64,000 bases of DNA from Lutibacter sp. A80 (lineage in GTDB: Bacteria; Bacteroidota; Bacteroidia; Flavobacteriales; Flavobacteriaceae). Under the pieces are notes generated by a model. It did not search any database, was not told the origin of the DNA, and saw only the letters and a program-made list of their open reading frames with translations. Where the stretch lies: the NCBI RefSeq assembly GCF_022429645.1, contig NZ_CP092480.1:1081501-1145500 (forward strand), given 5' to 3'. Positions 1-8,247 of the stretch are shown here, piece by piece (the stretch's first letter is position 1; the number at the start of each line of letters is the position of its first letter). Position numbers and translations under genes: made by a program.

Positions 1-1
1 A

Positions 2-76
2 AAATATTTAGAAACTAATAAACAAATTGCTGGAGAAATACATTTTATTTTTGATTTGGTTAAAAAGTCCATTTAA
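2..76 (+). CDS. C-terminal end of an unidentified protein (partial)
   Basis: An open frame runs in from the left edge and stops with TAA at 74-76. It encodes 24 residues ending in HFIFDLVKKSI. The piece is too short to assign to a family. It lies in the same direction as the DUF2752 gene that starts 27 bases downstream, so it may be the previous gene of the same transcription unit. The frame has no internal stop and normal AT-rich codon use, which is the only support that it is coding. Confidence 0.4.
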   Translation, partial: KYLETNKQIAGEIHFIFDLVKKSI

Positions 77-102
77 TTTTTTAATTTTAGAAAAAATTTT
101 TT

Positions 103-396
103 TTGGATAAAATCATAGCATTTTTAGAAGACAATTTACTATCCTGTTCTTGGAAACAATATTTAGGACAAGAATGTATGGGATGTGGAATGCAAAGAGC
201 AATAATTCTACTTCTTAAAGGAGATTTTATTGGCTCTTTTAAAATGTACCCTGCTTTGTATACTCTTATAATAATGTTTGTATTTTTAGCATTTCATCTA
301 AAATTCGATTATAAAAAAGGACATTTAATATTACGCTATTTATTTATTGTTAATGTTATTATTATATTAGTAAATTATTTAATCAAAATCATTTAA
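103..396 (+). CDS. DUF2752 family membrane protein
   Basis: Small protein of 97 residues. The family signature C-x-G-C-G-x-Q-R is seen at residues 25-32 (CMGCGMQR), followed by two hydrophobic stretches at about 52-66 and 77-95, so it is probably an inner-membrane protein. No enzymatic role is known for DUF2752. The start is TTG at 103: an in-frame TAG at 88-90 leaves no ATG upstream, and the next residues (DKIIAFLEDNLL) fit the usual N-terminus of the family. It is the first of two DUF2752 genes that flank a CCC-motif protein; all three point the same way with short gaps, which suggests one operon. Confidence 0.8.
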   Translation: MDKIIAFLEDNLLSCSWKQYLGQECMGCGMQRAIILLLKGDFIGSFKMYPALYTLIIMFVFLAFHLKFDYKKGHLILRYLFIVNVIIILVNYLIKII

Positions 397-412
397 AAAT
401 CAACTAAAAACC

Positions 413-736
413 ATGGAAAAACAAAAACTTCCTCACGCTCAAAGTTCATTAATTTTCGGTATTGTTTCAATTGTAACTGCTTGTTGCTGCTTTGGATTAC
501 CAGGTGTTATTTTTGGATTTATTGGACTAAGCAATTCAAAAAAAGCAATAGCTATTTATAAAGAAGATCCTTCACAGTATACTGGAGATGGAAATGCTAA
601 TACTGGAAAAATAACTTCTATTATTGGTATTGTTCTTGGAGCAATAGCTGTTTTACAACTTGCCTATGCTATTTTTAGTGGGAGTTGGCAAGAACAAATG
701 GATATGTATAAAGATTTAATTGAGCAAGCAAGTTAA
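413..736 (+). CDS. CCC-motif membrane protein (DUF4190-like)
   Basis: The 107-residue protein has two hydrophobic helices, about 12-38 and 66-88, separated by a polar loop (KKAIAIYKEDPSQY). Three consecutive cysteines at residues 24-26 lie inside the first helix; this is the hallmark of the Bacteroidota CCC-motif membrane proteins, which resemble DUF4190. The function is unknown. The gene starts 16 bases after one DUF2752 gene and ends 16 bases before another, so co-transcription is likely. Pairing of CCC-motif and DUF2752 proteins points to a shared membrane role, but that is inference only. Confidence 0.8.
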   Translation: MEKQKLPHAQSSLIFGIVSIVTACCCFGLPGVIFGFIGLSNSKKAIAIYKEDPSQYTGDGNANTGKITSIIGIVLGAIAVLQLAYAIFSGSWQEQMDMYKDLIEQAS

Positions 737-752
737 TTAGCTTATTAATAAA

Positions 753-1148
753 ATGAAATTAAAATACATAGGAATGCTACTACTTATAATAGTACTAGCA
801 TTCCTTTATTTTTTTATAAACCCGAATGATGTGGATTTTTTACCTAAATGTCCACTTTATAAAACAACTGGAATTTATTGTCCTGGTTGTGGAAGTCAAC
901 GTGCTACACACCAACTTTTAAATTTTAATATTGTTGAAGTATTTAAACAAAATGCTTTATTTGTACTCGGTTTACTAATTATTGGATATCACCTTGTTAT
1001 TTCTGGAATCAATTACTTTTTTAAAAAAGAAAACAACAATTATATTTACCATCCAAAAACTCCAATATTTCTATTAATAATAATTATAATTTTTTGGATT
1101 TTAAGAAATATCCCTTATTACCCATTTAACTTACTAGCCCCACATTAA
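753..1148 (+). CDS. DUF2752 family membrane protein
   Basis: Second DUF2752 copy, 131 residues and longer than the first because of an N-terminal transmembrane helix (about 5-22). The signature is CPGCGSQR at 43-50, with an additional cysteine at 33 (KCPLY). Two more hydrophobic segments follow at about 69-88 and 106-120. The possible metal- or redox-active role of the C-x-x-C pair is not established. It ends 12 bases before the convergent PAP2 gene, and no hairpin terminator is visible in that gap. Confidence 0.82.
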   Translation: MKLKYIGMLLLIIVLAFLYFFINPNDVDFLPKCPLYKTTGIYCPGCGSQRATHQLLNFNIVEVFKQNALFVLGLLIIGYHLVISGINYFFKKENNNYIYHPKTPIFLLIIIIIFWILRNIPYYPFNLLAPH

Positions 1149-1160
1149 AATTTTAGAATT

Positions 1161-2003
1161 TTAAAAAGTTCCTACAAGTCCAATAGTTTTATAACCTGCT
1201 CTAAAATTCCAAGAAATTGTTTTTTCTTTAACATTGTTCTTTTTTGAAGTTAAAAAATTATCAACTCCATCTACTATAACAACACTTAAAACCATTCCTA
1301 AAGTTACATCTGTTAACCAATGCGCTCCAGCCCAAAGTCTAGAAACAGGAGCAATTAAACCAACTGCATAAATTCCACCCTTAACCCATAAATTATCAAA
1401 TTGTTTAGCAATTGCATGCGAAGCTGTAAATGATAAAATTGAGTGCCCCGAAGGAAAAGAATGATACCCTGATTCTTTACTCATAAATTTAAATTCTCTA
1501 CTACCAACATTTTGAGATGGTCTAGCACGACCAAAAGCATTTTTACTAATTGTTTGTATTAATCCTGTAGCTACAGCCGATGAAATTATTAACACACCTG
1601 TATGTCTAAATTTTTCGTTTTTAGAAAATAATCCATAGCCATAAATACCCGCAGAAATCATAAAAAAATTTTGTGGACTTCCATAATACCATCCTATTTC
1701 TTTCAACATTTGAGGTGCTCTCTCTTCTTGATTTACAAAGTATTCGCTAGTTTGCTCATCGTAAATATATAATAATGAAGTTCCTGCTGCTATTGCTCCA
1801 AATGTTAACCAATCATCTTTTTTCCATTTAAATGGTTTTGTATATGCATTTTTTACTCCACCAAAAATCAAATTAGCATCAGACTTTAATAGACTCCAAG
1901 TTGTTTCATTTTTCTCAAAATTTTCATTTTGTTGTGCATTTAGATTATATAAAAACAAGAAAGAAAATATGATGCTAAAAATTATTGTTTGTTTAATTTT
2001 CAT
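1161..2003 (-). CDS. PAP2 superfamily phosphatase, secreted or envelope
   Basis: Phosphatase of the type 2 phosphatidic acid phosphatase / haloperoxidase superfamily. With the start at 2003 the protein has 280 residues, begins with a signal peptide (MKIKQTIIFSIIF...LNAQ), and carries all three active-site blocks: K154-x6-R161-P, PSGH at 184-187, and S221-R-x5-H228-x3-D232. Hydrophobic helices surround these blocks, as in lipid phosphatases, so the substrate is probably a phospholipid or an isoprenoid pyrophosphate. An in-frame ATG at 2048 would place 15 polar residues before the signal peptide, so 2003 is preferred. The gene stands alone, convergent with the DUF2752 genes. Confidence 0.85.
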   Translation of the reverse strand: MKIKQTIIFSIIFSFLFLYNLNAQQNENFEKNETTWSLLKSDANLIFGGVKNAYTKPFKWKKDDWLTFGAIAAGTSLLYIYDEQTSEYFVNQEERAPQMLKEIGWYYGSPQNFFMISAGIYGYGLFSKNEKFRHTGVLIISSAVATGLIQTISKNAFGRARPSQNVGSREFKFMSKESGYHSFPSGHSILSFTASHAIAKQFDNLWVKGGIYAVGLIAPVSRLWAGAHWLTDVTLGMVLSVVIVDGVDNFLTSKKNNVKEKTISWNFRAGYKTIGLVGTF

Positions 2004-2090
2004 AAGTTTTAAATCAAGTAAAGTTAGTTTGGTGTACGTACTGCACAATCGCTTTTATTAAATGTATTTTAAGCAAAAAGAGGTGAATAA

Positions 2091-2127
2091 AAAAAGCAAT
2101 TTTATCCTTTAAATAAAATTGCTTTTT
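2091..2127 (-). terminator. Intrinsic terminator, probably the original folE terminator
   Basis: A perfect 14-bp stem (2091-2104 with 2114-2127) encloses a 9-base loop. On the minus strand the stem is followed by a run of T residues. No minus-strand gene ends directly beside it now, because the IS element at 2137-3529 lies between it and folE. Without the IS it would begin about 34 bases after the folE stop codon. It may also act in the plus direction, since T residues flank both sides. Confidence 0.7.
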
Positions 2128-2136
2128 ACTTTAGTT

Positions 2137-2161
2137 TGTCCCGTCCTGAAATAGCGATACA
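2137..2161 (+). repeat. Left terminal inverted repeat of the IS3 element
   Basis: The outer end is TGTCCCGTCCTG. About 18 of 25 positions match the reverse complement of the right end. It starts directly after the GTT target duplication and ends 16 bases before the orfA start codon. Confidence 0.85.
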
Positions 2162-2177
2162 CTAAAACACAAGTGTA

Positions 2178-2612
2178 ATGAAAACATCAGACAAATCAGG
2201 TGCAGCAAAGCGAACTCAAAAAGATTACTCGCTTTCTTTTAAACTTCAATTAGTTGAAGAAGTAGAACAAGGATTTTTAACAAAAACCCAAGCCAAGCGT
2301 AAATATGGTATTCAGGGAGACGCTACAGTAACCAAATGGTTGCAAAAATATGGTAACTTTGATTGGGAAAACCAAGTTCCAAAAACGATGTCAAAAACTC
2401 CAGAACAAAAAATACTTGAGCTTGAAGCTAAAATAAAGCTCCTTGAAAAACAGAAAGCTAGAGCTGAACATCTAGCAGAACGTGCTGATAAAAAGGTTAT
2501 TATTTTCGATATGCTTGTTGATATGGCAGAAAAGGAATATGATATTCAAATAAGAAAAAATTACACACCCGACTTATCAACATCTTCAAAGAAGAATATA
2601 AAGAAACTTTAG
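2178..2612 (+). CDS. IS3 transposase OrfA (DNA-binding part)
   Basis: The 144-residue protein contains a helix-turn-helix at about residues 18-60 (LSFKLQLVEEVEQG...KRKYGIQG...VTKWLQKYG), which in IS3 OrfA binds the inverted repeats. A leucine/charged coiled coil follows at about 75-115 (EQKILELEAKIKLLEKQ), used for multimer formation. It overlaps the open frame of OrfB; a -1 ribosomal frameshift would produce the full OrfAB transposase. The ATG at 2178 lies just inside the left repeat. Confidence 0.88.
   Translation: MKTSDKSGAAKRTQKDYSLSFKLQLVEEVEQGFLTKTQAKRKYGIQGDATVTKWLQKYGNFDWENQVPKTMSKTPEQKILELEAKIKLLEKQKARAEHLAERADKKVIIFDMLVDMAEKEYDIQIRKNYTPDLSTSSKKNIKKL
2555..2561 (+). other. Probable -1 frameshift site A-AAA-AAT
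   Basis: In the orfA reading frame this heptamer reads A AAA AAT, fitting the X-XXY-YYZ pattern for -1 slippage. The orfB frame is closed by TGA at 2540-2542 and the orfA frame stops at 2610-2612, so slippage must occur between them. This is the only fitting heptamer I see in that window. After slippage the protein continues as KKLHTRLINIFKEEY and joins the OrfB sequence. Confidence 0.5.
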
Positions 2613-2626
2613 TTTCTACCTGTGAT

Positions 2627-3478
2627 TTGCTCGGGGTAAACAGACAGGTTTACTATAGATCCATAAAATCAAGACTTCATAAACAAACTGTAGCACAAAA
2701 AGTTATCGTTTTGGTTCGTGATATTCGGATGCTAATGCCAAGATTGGGTGGTAAGAAATTATACTTTCTGTTAAAGGATAAATTATCACTATTAAAAGTA
2801 GGAAGAGATAAATTGTTTAGAATACTAAAAGCTAACCATATGTTAATAATACCTAAAAGAAGCTACCACATAACTACAGACTCTCATCATAGATTTAGAA
2901 AGCACAGAAACCTTGTCAGCTCAATGGATATAGAAGGGCCTGAATCAGTTTGGGTGAGTGATATTACATATATCGGAACGAGAACCAACCCTTCGTATCT
3001 GGCATTAATCACAGATGCTTATTCTAAAAAGATTGTAGGATATGATGTGTCAAAATCTTTATCAATGGATGGTTCATTGAGGGCATTGGAAATGGCTATA
3101 AATAATAGAAAATACAAAGAAAGTCCATTAATACATCACTCTGATAGAGGGTTGCAATATTGCTCGAATGAATATCAAAGACTATTAGAAAACAATGAGA
3201 TTAAGCCTAGTATGACTGAAAAATATGATCCATATGAAAATGCAGTTGCAGAGCGAATAAATGGAATTTTAAAACAGGAATTTAGTGTAGCACAGAAGAT
3301 TCAAGATTTTAAAGTAAAGAAGAAACTGGTCAAAAATGCAATAGAAATATACAACAATATAAGACCTCATTTATCTAACGAAATGCTAACACCAATACAA
3401 ATGCACGCACAAAAAAAAATTAAACCAAAACAATACAAATCAAAAAAGCTGAACAATGATGTCATTATTCAGCTTTAA
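2627..3478 (+). CDS. IS3 transposase OrfB (DDE integrase core)
   Basis: Catalytic half of the IS3 transposase. The rve core triad is visible: D112 (VSDITYIG), D173 (HHSDRGLQY) and E209 (NAVAERINGILKQEF), with exactly 35 residues between the second D and the E, as is canonical. An HTH_21-like region (residues about 25-80) precedes it. If read alone the first codon is TTG at 2627, but the frame is open back to 2543 and the product is more likely made as an OrfAB fusion by -1 frameshift. No truncation or internal stop is present. Confidence 0.9.
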   Translation: MLGVNRQVYYRSIKSRLHKQTVAQKVIVLVRDIRMLMPRLGGKKLYFLLKDKLSLLKVGRDKLFRILKANHMLIIPKRSYHITTDSHHRFRKHRNLVSSMDIEGPESVWVSDITYIGTRTNPSYLALITDAYSKKIVGYDVSKSLSMDGSLRALEMAINNRKYKESPLIHHSDRGLQYCSNEYQRLLENNEIKPSMTEKYDPYENAVAERINGILKQEFSVAQKIQDFKVKKKLVKNAIEIYNNIRPHLSNEMLTPIQMHAQKKIKPKQYKSKKLNNDVIIQL

Positions 3479-3504
3479 TTTTTAACTTTTACCCTTTAAT
3501 AATC

Positions 3505-3529
3505 TGTATCGGTTATTTAGGACTAGACA
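3505..3529 (-). repeat. Right terminal inverted repeat of the IS3 element
   Basis: Read on the minus strand it begins TGTCTAGTCCTAAAT and matches the left end at about 18 of 25 positions. It is followed directly by the second copy of the GTT target duplication at 3530-3532. Confidence 0.85.
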
Positions 3530-3553
3530 GTTCTAAATATGAGAACAAAAATA

Positions 3554-4255
3554 TTAAACTTCTACATTTTTAAAATCTGTATCCAATTTAATATAATCTA
3601 TAAATTCTCTTTTAATATCTTTATCTTTAAATTTTCCGCCAAATTCTGAAGTTACGGTACTACTTACAATATCTCTAACTCCTCTAGAATTTACACATAA
3701 ATGTTTAGCATCAATTACACAAGCAACATCTTCTGTTCCCATTGCTTCTTGTAAAGCTTGTACAATTTGCATAGTTAAACGCTCTTGAACTTGTGGTCTC
3801 TTAGCGTAATAATCAACAATTCTATTCATTTTCGATAAACCAATTACATTTCCATTTGAAATATAAGCTACATGAGCTCTACCTACAATTGGTAACAAAT
3901 GATGTTCGCAAGTAGAGTAAACAGTTATGTTTTTTTCTACCAACATTTCACCATATTTATAATTATTATCGAATGTAGATAATTTTGGTTTATTTGCAGG
4001 ATTTAATCCTGAAAAAAGTTCATTTACATAAGCTTTAGCAACTCTTCGAGGTGTACCTTTAATACTATCATCCTCTAAATCCATTCCTAAAGTATCTAAA
4101 ATATCTCTAACACTAGCTTCAATTCTTGTTCTTTTTTCAGCATCTGAAATATCAAAAGCATCAGCTCTTAACGGTGTTTTAGCAGACGACCCAACGTGGT
4201 CATCTCCCATTTCATCTATTATTTTATCTATCATTATGTCTTTACCTTCAAACAT
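3554..4255 (-). CDS. folE: GTP cyclohydrolase I
   Basis: Converts GTP to 7,8-dihydroneopterin triphosphate, the first step of tetrahydrofolate and other pterin synthesis. The protein has 233 residues with the zinc site C116 and H119 in CEHHL and C187 in KHLCVNSRG; H118 is the catalytic histidine. The GTP-binding region SKMNRIVDYYAKRPQVQERL is at 141-160. Bacterial FolE is usually about 190-220 residues; the extra length is an acidic N-terminal tail, and the ATG at 4234 is an alternative start. It lies 43 bases downstream of hisS on the same strand, with its own -7 element in the gap. The product class also feeds queuosine synthesis, where queD is encoded at 62734. Confidence 0.95.
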   Translation of the reverse strand: MFEGKDIMIDKIIDEMGDDHVGSSAKTPLRADAFDISDAEKRTRIEASVRDILDTLGMDLEDDSIKGTPRRVAKAYVNELFSGLNPANKPKLSTFDNNYKYGEMLVEKNITVYSTCEHHLLPIVGRAHVAYISNGNVIGLSKMNRIVDYYAKRPQVQERLTMQIVQALQEAMGTEDVACVIDAKHLCVNSRGVRDIVSSTVTSEFGGKFKDKDIKREFIDYIKLDTDFKNVEV

Positions 4256-4273
4256 TATCTTATATTTAGCTCA

Positions 4274-4281
4274 CAAAATTA
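4274..4281 (-). promoter_or_regulatory. -7 element TAATTTTG upstream of folE
   Basis: An exact match to the Bacteroidota -7 consensus TAnnTTTG on the minus strand, in the 43-base gap between hisS and folE. Transcription would start about 15 bases before the folE ATG. No good -33 TTG is seen at the expected spacing, so the call rests on the -7 box only. Confidence 0.4.
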
Positions 4282-4298
4282 CAACTTTGTTTTTAAAG

Positions 4299-5669
4299 TT
4301 ATAGTGTGATTTCAAGTAATTCTTTTAAACTACATACTTGCTGATCACCTGTTTGCATATTTTTTAATGTATAATTTTTATTTTCTATTTCATTTGAACC
4401 AACAATTACAACATATGGAATTTCTCTCCTATTTGCATAGTTCATTTGTTTTTTCATTTTAGCTGCATCTGGATACAATTCAGATTTTATATTATTTTTT
4501 CTTAATAAAAGTAATGCCTTTGTACAAAAAGTTGCTTCATTTTCTCCAAAATTTATAAACAACACTTTTGGTTTTGGCAATTCTACAACATCAAATAAAT
4601 TTAATTCTTCTAAAACCAAATAAATTCTATCCAATCCAAAAGATATACCGACACCGCTCATATTTTTTAATCCAAAAATACCTGTTAAATCATCATATCT
4701 TCCTCCACCTCCAATAGAACCCATTTTTACACCTTTTGGAGCAGAAACTTCGTAAATTGCTCCGGTATAATAGTTTAATCCACGTGCTAAAGTTACATCT
4801 AACTCTAAATTTGCACTTTCTAAACCTAATTCTTCAATATTGTTAACAATAAAACGTACATCTTTTACTCCTTGTAAACCTTCTTCAGAATCAGCTAAAA
4901 GTGCTTCTAATTGATTTAATTTATCTTGATTAGTTCCAACAAAATTAAATAATGGTTCTACTTTTTCAATAGCTTTTTCAGAAATACCTTTACTTAACAT
5001 TTCTTTAGTTACCCCTTCTTCTCCTATTTTATCTAACTTATCTAATGCAACTGTAAAATCTATTAATTTATCTTTTGCTCCAATAATTTCTGCAATACCT
5101 GCTAATATTTTTCGATTGTTGAGTTTTATAGTCGTACCAACTAATTTTAACTTACTAAAAACAGCATCATATAATTGCACAAATTCAACTTCTTGCCACA
5201 AACTTTTACTACCAACAACATCTGCATCGCATTGATAAAATTCTCTAAAACGTCCTTTTTGAGGTCTATCTGCACGCCAAACTGGTTGCATTTGATAACG
5301 TTTAAAAGGAAATTCAATTTCATTTTGATGTTGTACAACATAACGTGCAAACGGCACAGTTAGGTCGTAACGCAATGCTTTTTCTGAAATTTTTGAGGTT
5401 ACTTTTAAACTATCTTTAGAAACTAATAAATTATCTTCAACTTTATTTAAATAATCTCCAGAGTTTAGAATCTTAAAAATCAAGCGATCTCCTTCGTCTC
5501 CATATTTCCCCATTAATGTTGAAGAGTTTTCAAATGATGGAGTTTCAATAGGCTGAAATCCATATACTTCAAAAACTTCTTTTATAGTTGAAAAAATATA
5601 ATTTCTCTGTGCTACTTCGGTTGGTGAAAAATCACGTGTCCCTTTTGGTATACTTGGTTTTTGTGCCAT
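4299..5669 (-). CDS. hisS: Histidyl-tRNA synthetase
   Basis: Class II aminoacyl-tRNA synthetase that charges tRNA-His. The 456-residue protein shows the N-terminal KGTRDFSP motif (9-16), class II motif 2 [13 protein letters not shown] (141-153), the histidine-binding ARGLNYYTG (295-303), GGGRYDDL (321-328), and motif 3 [12 protein letters not shown] (339-350). The anticodon-binding domain occupies about 360-456. Length and motif order are normal for Bacteroidota HisS. It is followed by folE and preceded by a 187-base intergenic region without a recognised gene. Confidence 0.96.
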   Translation of the reverse strand: MAQKPSIPKGTRDFSPTEVAQRNYIFSTIKEVFEVYGFQPIETPSFENSSTLMGKYGDEGDRLIFKILNSGDYLNKVEDNLLVSKDSLKVTSKISEKALRYDLTVPFARYVVQHQNEIEFPFKRYQMQPVWRADRPQKGRFREFYQCDADVVGSKSLWQEVEFVQLYDAVFSKLKLVGTTIKLNNRKILAGIAEIIGAKDKLIDFTVALDKLDKIGEEGVTKEMLSKGISEKAIEKVEPLFNFVGTNQDKLNQLEALLADSEEGLQGVKDVRFIVNNIEELGLESANLELDVTLARGLNYYTGAIYEVSAPKGVKMGSIGGGGRYDDLTGIFGLKNMSGVGISFGLDRIYLVLEELNLFDVVELPKPKVLFINFGENEATFCTKALLLLRKNNIKSELYPDAAKMKKQMNYANRREIPYVVIVGSNEIENKNYTLKNMQTGDQQVCSLKELLEITL

Positions 5670-5856
5670 TGTAAAAAATTAGTTTGCAAATATCTGAAAA
5701 TTCTAAAACTAATTAAAGCTTTTCTAACATTGATTTTTGTTTACGTGTTAATTATCTAATGTTTTCAAATTTATTATTGCTTAGAGACATAATATACATA
5801 GTAATTTAAATTATGTATTAAGGTTCTATAAGCATTTTTAGTTTGGTAGGTATAAC

Positions 5857-6426
5857 TTATTTTTTTGATTTAAAGAGTTTAAAAAATTTAAATAGAAACC
5901 ATAAAATAAGTATCACAAAAACAATTGCAAGAACTGGAATAAAAATTGCAAATACAGACATTACAATCGATGTTCCTGTTTCTACAGTTGAAATTACAGG
6001 ATTTGCAATTCCTGCCGTTGTTGCCGTTGAAGCCAAGCGTGTGGTGCCTGTAGAACCTTTTATAGCCGTAGCAGTTCCGCCTCCTGCAATAATTGCAAGT
6101 GCCCAAGTAATTGTTGGATCTAAATCACTAACTGTTGCAACCATTACAGCCGTACCTGCAATTGCAGCAAGTGGCACAGCAATAGTATCTAACAAATTAT
6201 CTAACCAAGGAATTAAATAGGCTAAAATTTCGACAATAGTTGCAATACCTAAAATTATTATTGCGGTTGTACTACCAACCCATTGCCAACTTTCATTTAA
6301 GGGAATAACATTATAAAATGAAGCCAAACTAAGTGCAAACAAAGGAACAAAGATTCTAAAACCAACTGAAGCAGCTAGACCAATTCCTATTAAAATACTA
6401 ATAATTGTTTCTGGCGTAAAATCCAT
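5857..6426 (-). CDS. DUF4126 domain membrane protein
   Basis: 189 residues, largely hydrophobic, with about five membrane segments and several Gly/Ala/Thr-rich turns (GIGLAASVGFRIFVP near the N-terminus, AIIAGGGTATAIKGSTGTTR in the middle), the pattern of the DUF4126 family. The C-terminus is a strongly hydrophobic helix followed by lysines. No function is established. It starts 3 bases after the kdsB stop and is the last gene of a minus-strand run BrkB-like, kdsB, DUF4126. A weak AT hairpin near 5791-5815 is the only candidate terminator beyond it. Confidence 0.8.
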   Translation of the reverse strand: MDFTPETIISILIGIGLAASVGFRIFVPLFALSLASFYNVIPLNESWQWVGSTTAIIILGIATIVEILAYLIPWLDNLLDTIAVPLAAIAGTAVMVATVSDLDPTITWALAIIAGGGTATAIKGSTGTTRLASTATTAGIANPVISTVETGTSIVMSVFAIFIPVLAIVFVILILWFLFKFFKLFKSKK

Positions 6427-6429
6427 AAT

Positions 6430-7161
6430 TTAATTATTTTTAAAAACTGCATTGGCCTTTTCTAAATCTTCTGGAGTATCAATACCAATAGCTAATTTAT
6501 TTGTTTCAACCATTTTAACCGTCATGTCATTTGCTAAAAAACGAAGATTTTCTAATTTTTCAGCAGCTTCTAACTGATTAACTGGCAATTGTGTAAATTT
6601 TAAAAGCGCTTTTTTTCTAAAGGCATAAATACCAATATGTTTGTAATATACAGCTTTTGATGCATCTCTAGCAAAAGGTATTGGACTGCGTGAAAAATAC
6701 ATAGCAAAACCAGCTTCATCACAAACTACTTTTACATTATTTGGATTATTTATTTCTTCTAAATCTGTTATTTTTATTTTTAAAGAAGCAATATCAACTT
6801 GTTGCTTAGTATCTGTTTTAAAAACTTCTAATAAATTTTTAAGCGATTCTGTTTGTGTAAAAGGTTCATCTCCTTGTACATTTACAACAATATCAACATC
6901 TAAATTTTCAACTGCTTCAGCTATTCTATCGCTTCCAGATTCGTGTTCTTTTATACTTTTAATTGCTTTTCCACCATTTGAAGTTATTTCATTAAAAATA
7001 ATTTCACTATCAGTAACTACATAAACCTCATCAAATAAATTTGATTGTTTTGTGGCTTCATAAGTTCTTAAAATAACTGATTTTCCTGCTAAATTTTTCA
7101 TTAATTTACCTGGAAATCTACTTGCCTCAAAACGGGCAGGTATCATTGCAATAATCTTCAT
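6430..7161 (-). CDS. kdsB: 3-deoxy-manno-octulosonate cytidylyltransferase (CMP-KDO synthetase)
   Basis: Activates KDO with CTP to CMP-KDO for lipopolysaccharide inner-core assembly; cytoplasmic. The 243-residue protein has the nucleotide-binding start [13 protein letters not shown] (7-19) and the metal-binding NVQGDEPF around D98. The central segment [12 protein letters not shown] is typical of KdsB, and length is as expected. The gene lies between the BrkB-like gene (5-base gap) and DUF4126 (3-base gap). It shows that the organism makes a KDO-containing envelope glycolipid. Confidence 0.95.
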   Translation of the reverse strand: MKIIAMIPARFEASRFPGKLMKNLAGKSVILRTYEATKQSNLFDEVYVVTDSEIIFNEITSNGGKAIKSIKEHESGSDRIAEAVENLDVDIVVNVQGDEPFTQTESLKNLLEVFKTDTKQQVDIASLKIKITDLEEINNPNNVKVVCDEAGFAMYFSRSPIPFARDASKAVYYKHIGIYAFRKKALLKFTQLPVNQLEAAEKLENLRFLANDMTVKMVETNKLAIGIDTPEDLEKANAVFKNN

Positions 7162-7166
7162 AGATT

Positions 7167-8096
7167 TTATTTTTTTATATGATGAAATCTTCTTAACCGG
7201 CTTATACTGGCATTCAATTCAAAACCTAACAATAAAATAATGGCATTTAACCACACAAAAAGCATTAAAACAAGTAACGTTCCAATAGACCCATATAATT
7301 GATTATAAGTTGCAAATTTTAAAACATAAATTGAAAACAATTTAAACATTACAATTGTTAATAATGTGGTTAGTATAGAGCCTGGTGTAAAAAACGACAT
7401 ATATTTTACTTCTTTTGTACCATATTTATATAAAAGAGAAACGGAAATAAAAATAAGTAATACAAAAAATAAAAACTGCCCTTTCTCTATCCAAAATACA
7501 TCATCTACCACCCAACCTTTTACTTTTAAATCGTTAATTCCAATTTCAAAATACAATATAATTGCTACCGTAGCAACCAAAATTAATGACAAAACAATAG
7601 CCATAATCATTGAAATAAAATATTGACGAATAATACTTCTCATTTCTGTTACATGGTACGAATATTCAAAACCACCCAAAATTGCATTTACACCATTTGT
7701 CATTAAAAAAATTGAAGCAATAAATCCAAAGGAAAGCAATCCACCATATCTATTATTTGCAATATCTTCTATAACATCATGTACAGTTTCTGCGGTATTT
7801 GGGGGTAATAATTGTTCAATCATTACTAAAAAATCATCTTGAAAGCCTTCAATTGGAATGTAAGGAATTAAGGTTAGAATAAATAAAATAAATGGGAATA
7901 AGGCCATAAAAAAACTAAAAGCAATTCCTCCAGCTCTAGATGTTAAAGCTCCTTTTAAAATACCAATAACATACATTTCAAGTACATCGTACAAAGACAT
8001 TCCATGCAAACCTGGGATTATTACCTTTTTCCCAAGTTTAACCAACCAATTTACTATTGGTATTTTCTGCAAGCTATCTTCAATAGGTTTTGTCAT
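7167..8096 (-). CDS. YihY/virulence factor BrkB family membrane protein
   Basis: 309 residues with six predicted membrane helices. The conserved BrkB start of the core, [20 protein letters not shown], is at about residues 54-73, and the C-terminal helix pair [17 protein letters not shown]...LLLGFELN matches the family. It was once called ribonuclease BN, but YihY proteins are now viewed as membrane proteins of unclear function, possibly transporters. It is the first gene of a minus-strand set with kdsB and DUF4126. The 151-base region upstream contains no gene. Confidence 0.87.
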   Translation of the reverse strand: MTKPIEDSLQKIPIVNWLVKLGKKVIIPGLHGMSLYDVLEMYVIGILKGALTSRAGGIAFSFFMALFPFILFILTLIPYIPIEGFQDDFLVMIEQLLPPNTAETVHDVIEDIANNRYGGLLSFGFIASIFLMTNGVNAILGGFEYSYHVTEMRSIIRQYFISMIMAIVLSLILVATVAIILYFEIGINDLKVKGWVVDDVFWIEKGQFLFFVLLIFISVSLLYKYGTKEVKYMSFFTPGSILTTLLTIVMFKLFSIYVLKFATYNQLYGSIGTLLVLMLFVWLNAIILLLGFELNASISRLRRFHHIKK

Positions 8097-8247
8097 TTTT
8101 TATAATATTCAAAGAGGCAAAGTATCAAAGGTTCAAAACGTGTTTTGTCAATTTATAACCCTAAATTATCTCTTTTCTTTTAATTTTCTAAGCTTTTTAT
8201 TTATTTTTAACCTCTAAAACTACTATTTAGTCTCTTCTTTTAAAAAC

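Larger units (their letters stand above)
2137..3529 (+). mobile_element. Complete IS3-family insertion sequence
   Basis: The 1393-bp element is bounded by imperfect 25-bp inverted repeats (2137-2161 and 3505-3529; both outer ends are TGTC, and GTCCT and CGATACA are conserved inside). A 3-bp direct repeat GTT lies on each side (2134-2136 and 3530-3532), matching the 3-4 bp target duplications of IS3 elements. Inside are orfA (helix-turn-helix and coiled coil) and orfB (DDE integrase core) in a -1 frame relation. Both frames are intact and the ends are complete, so the element may still be able to move. Confidence 0.9.

Noticed and set aside
5791-5815. Hairpin ATACATA / TATGTAT as terminator of the DUF4126 operon
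   Set aside because: Only 7 A/T pairs with an 11-base loop and no T run on the minus strand; too weak to list as a feature.
5843-6220. Plus-strand open frame of 125 codons opposite the DUF4126 gene
   Set aside because: It mirrors the low-complexity Ala/Thr/Ile codons of the real minus-strand membrane protein; its product is Val/Ala-rich without a family pattern.
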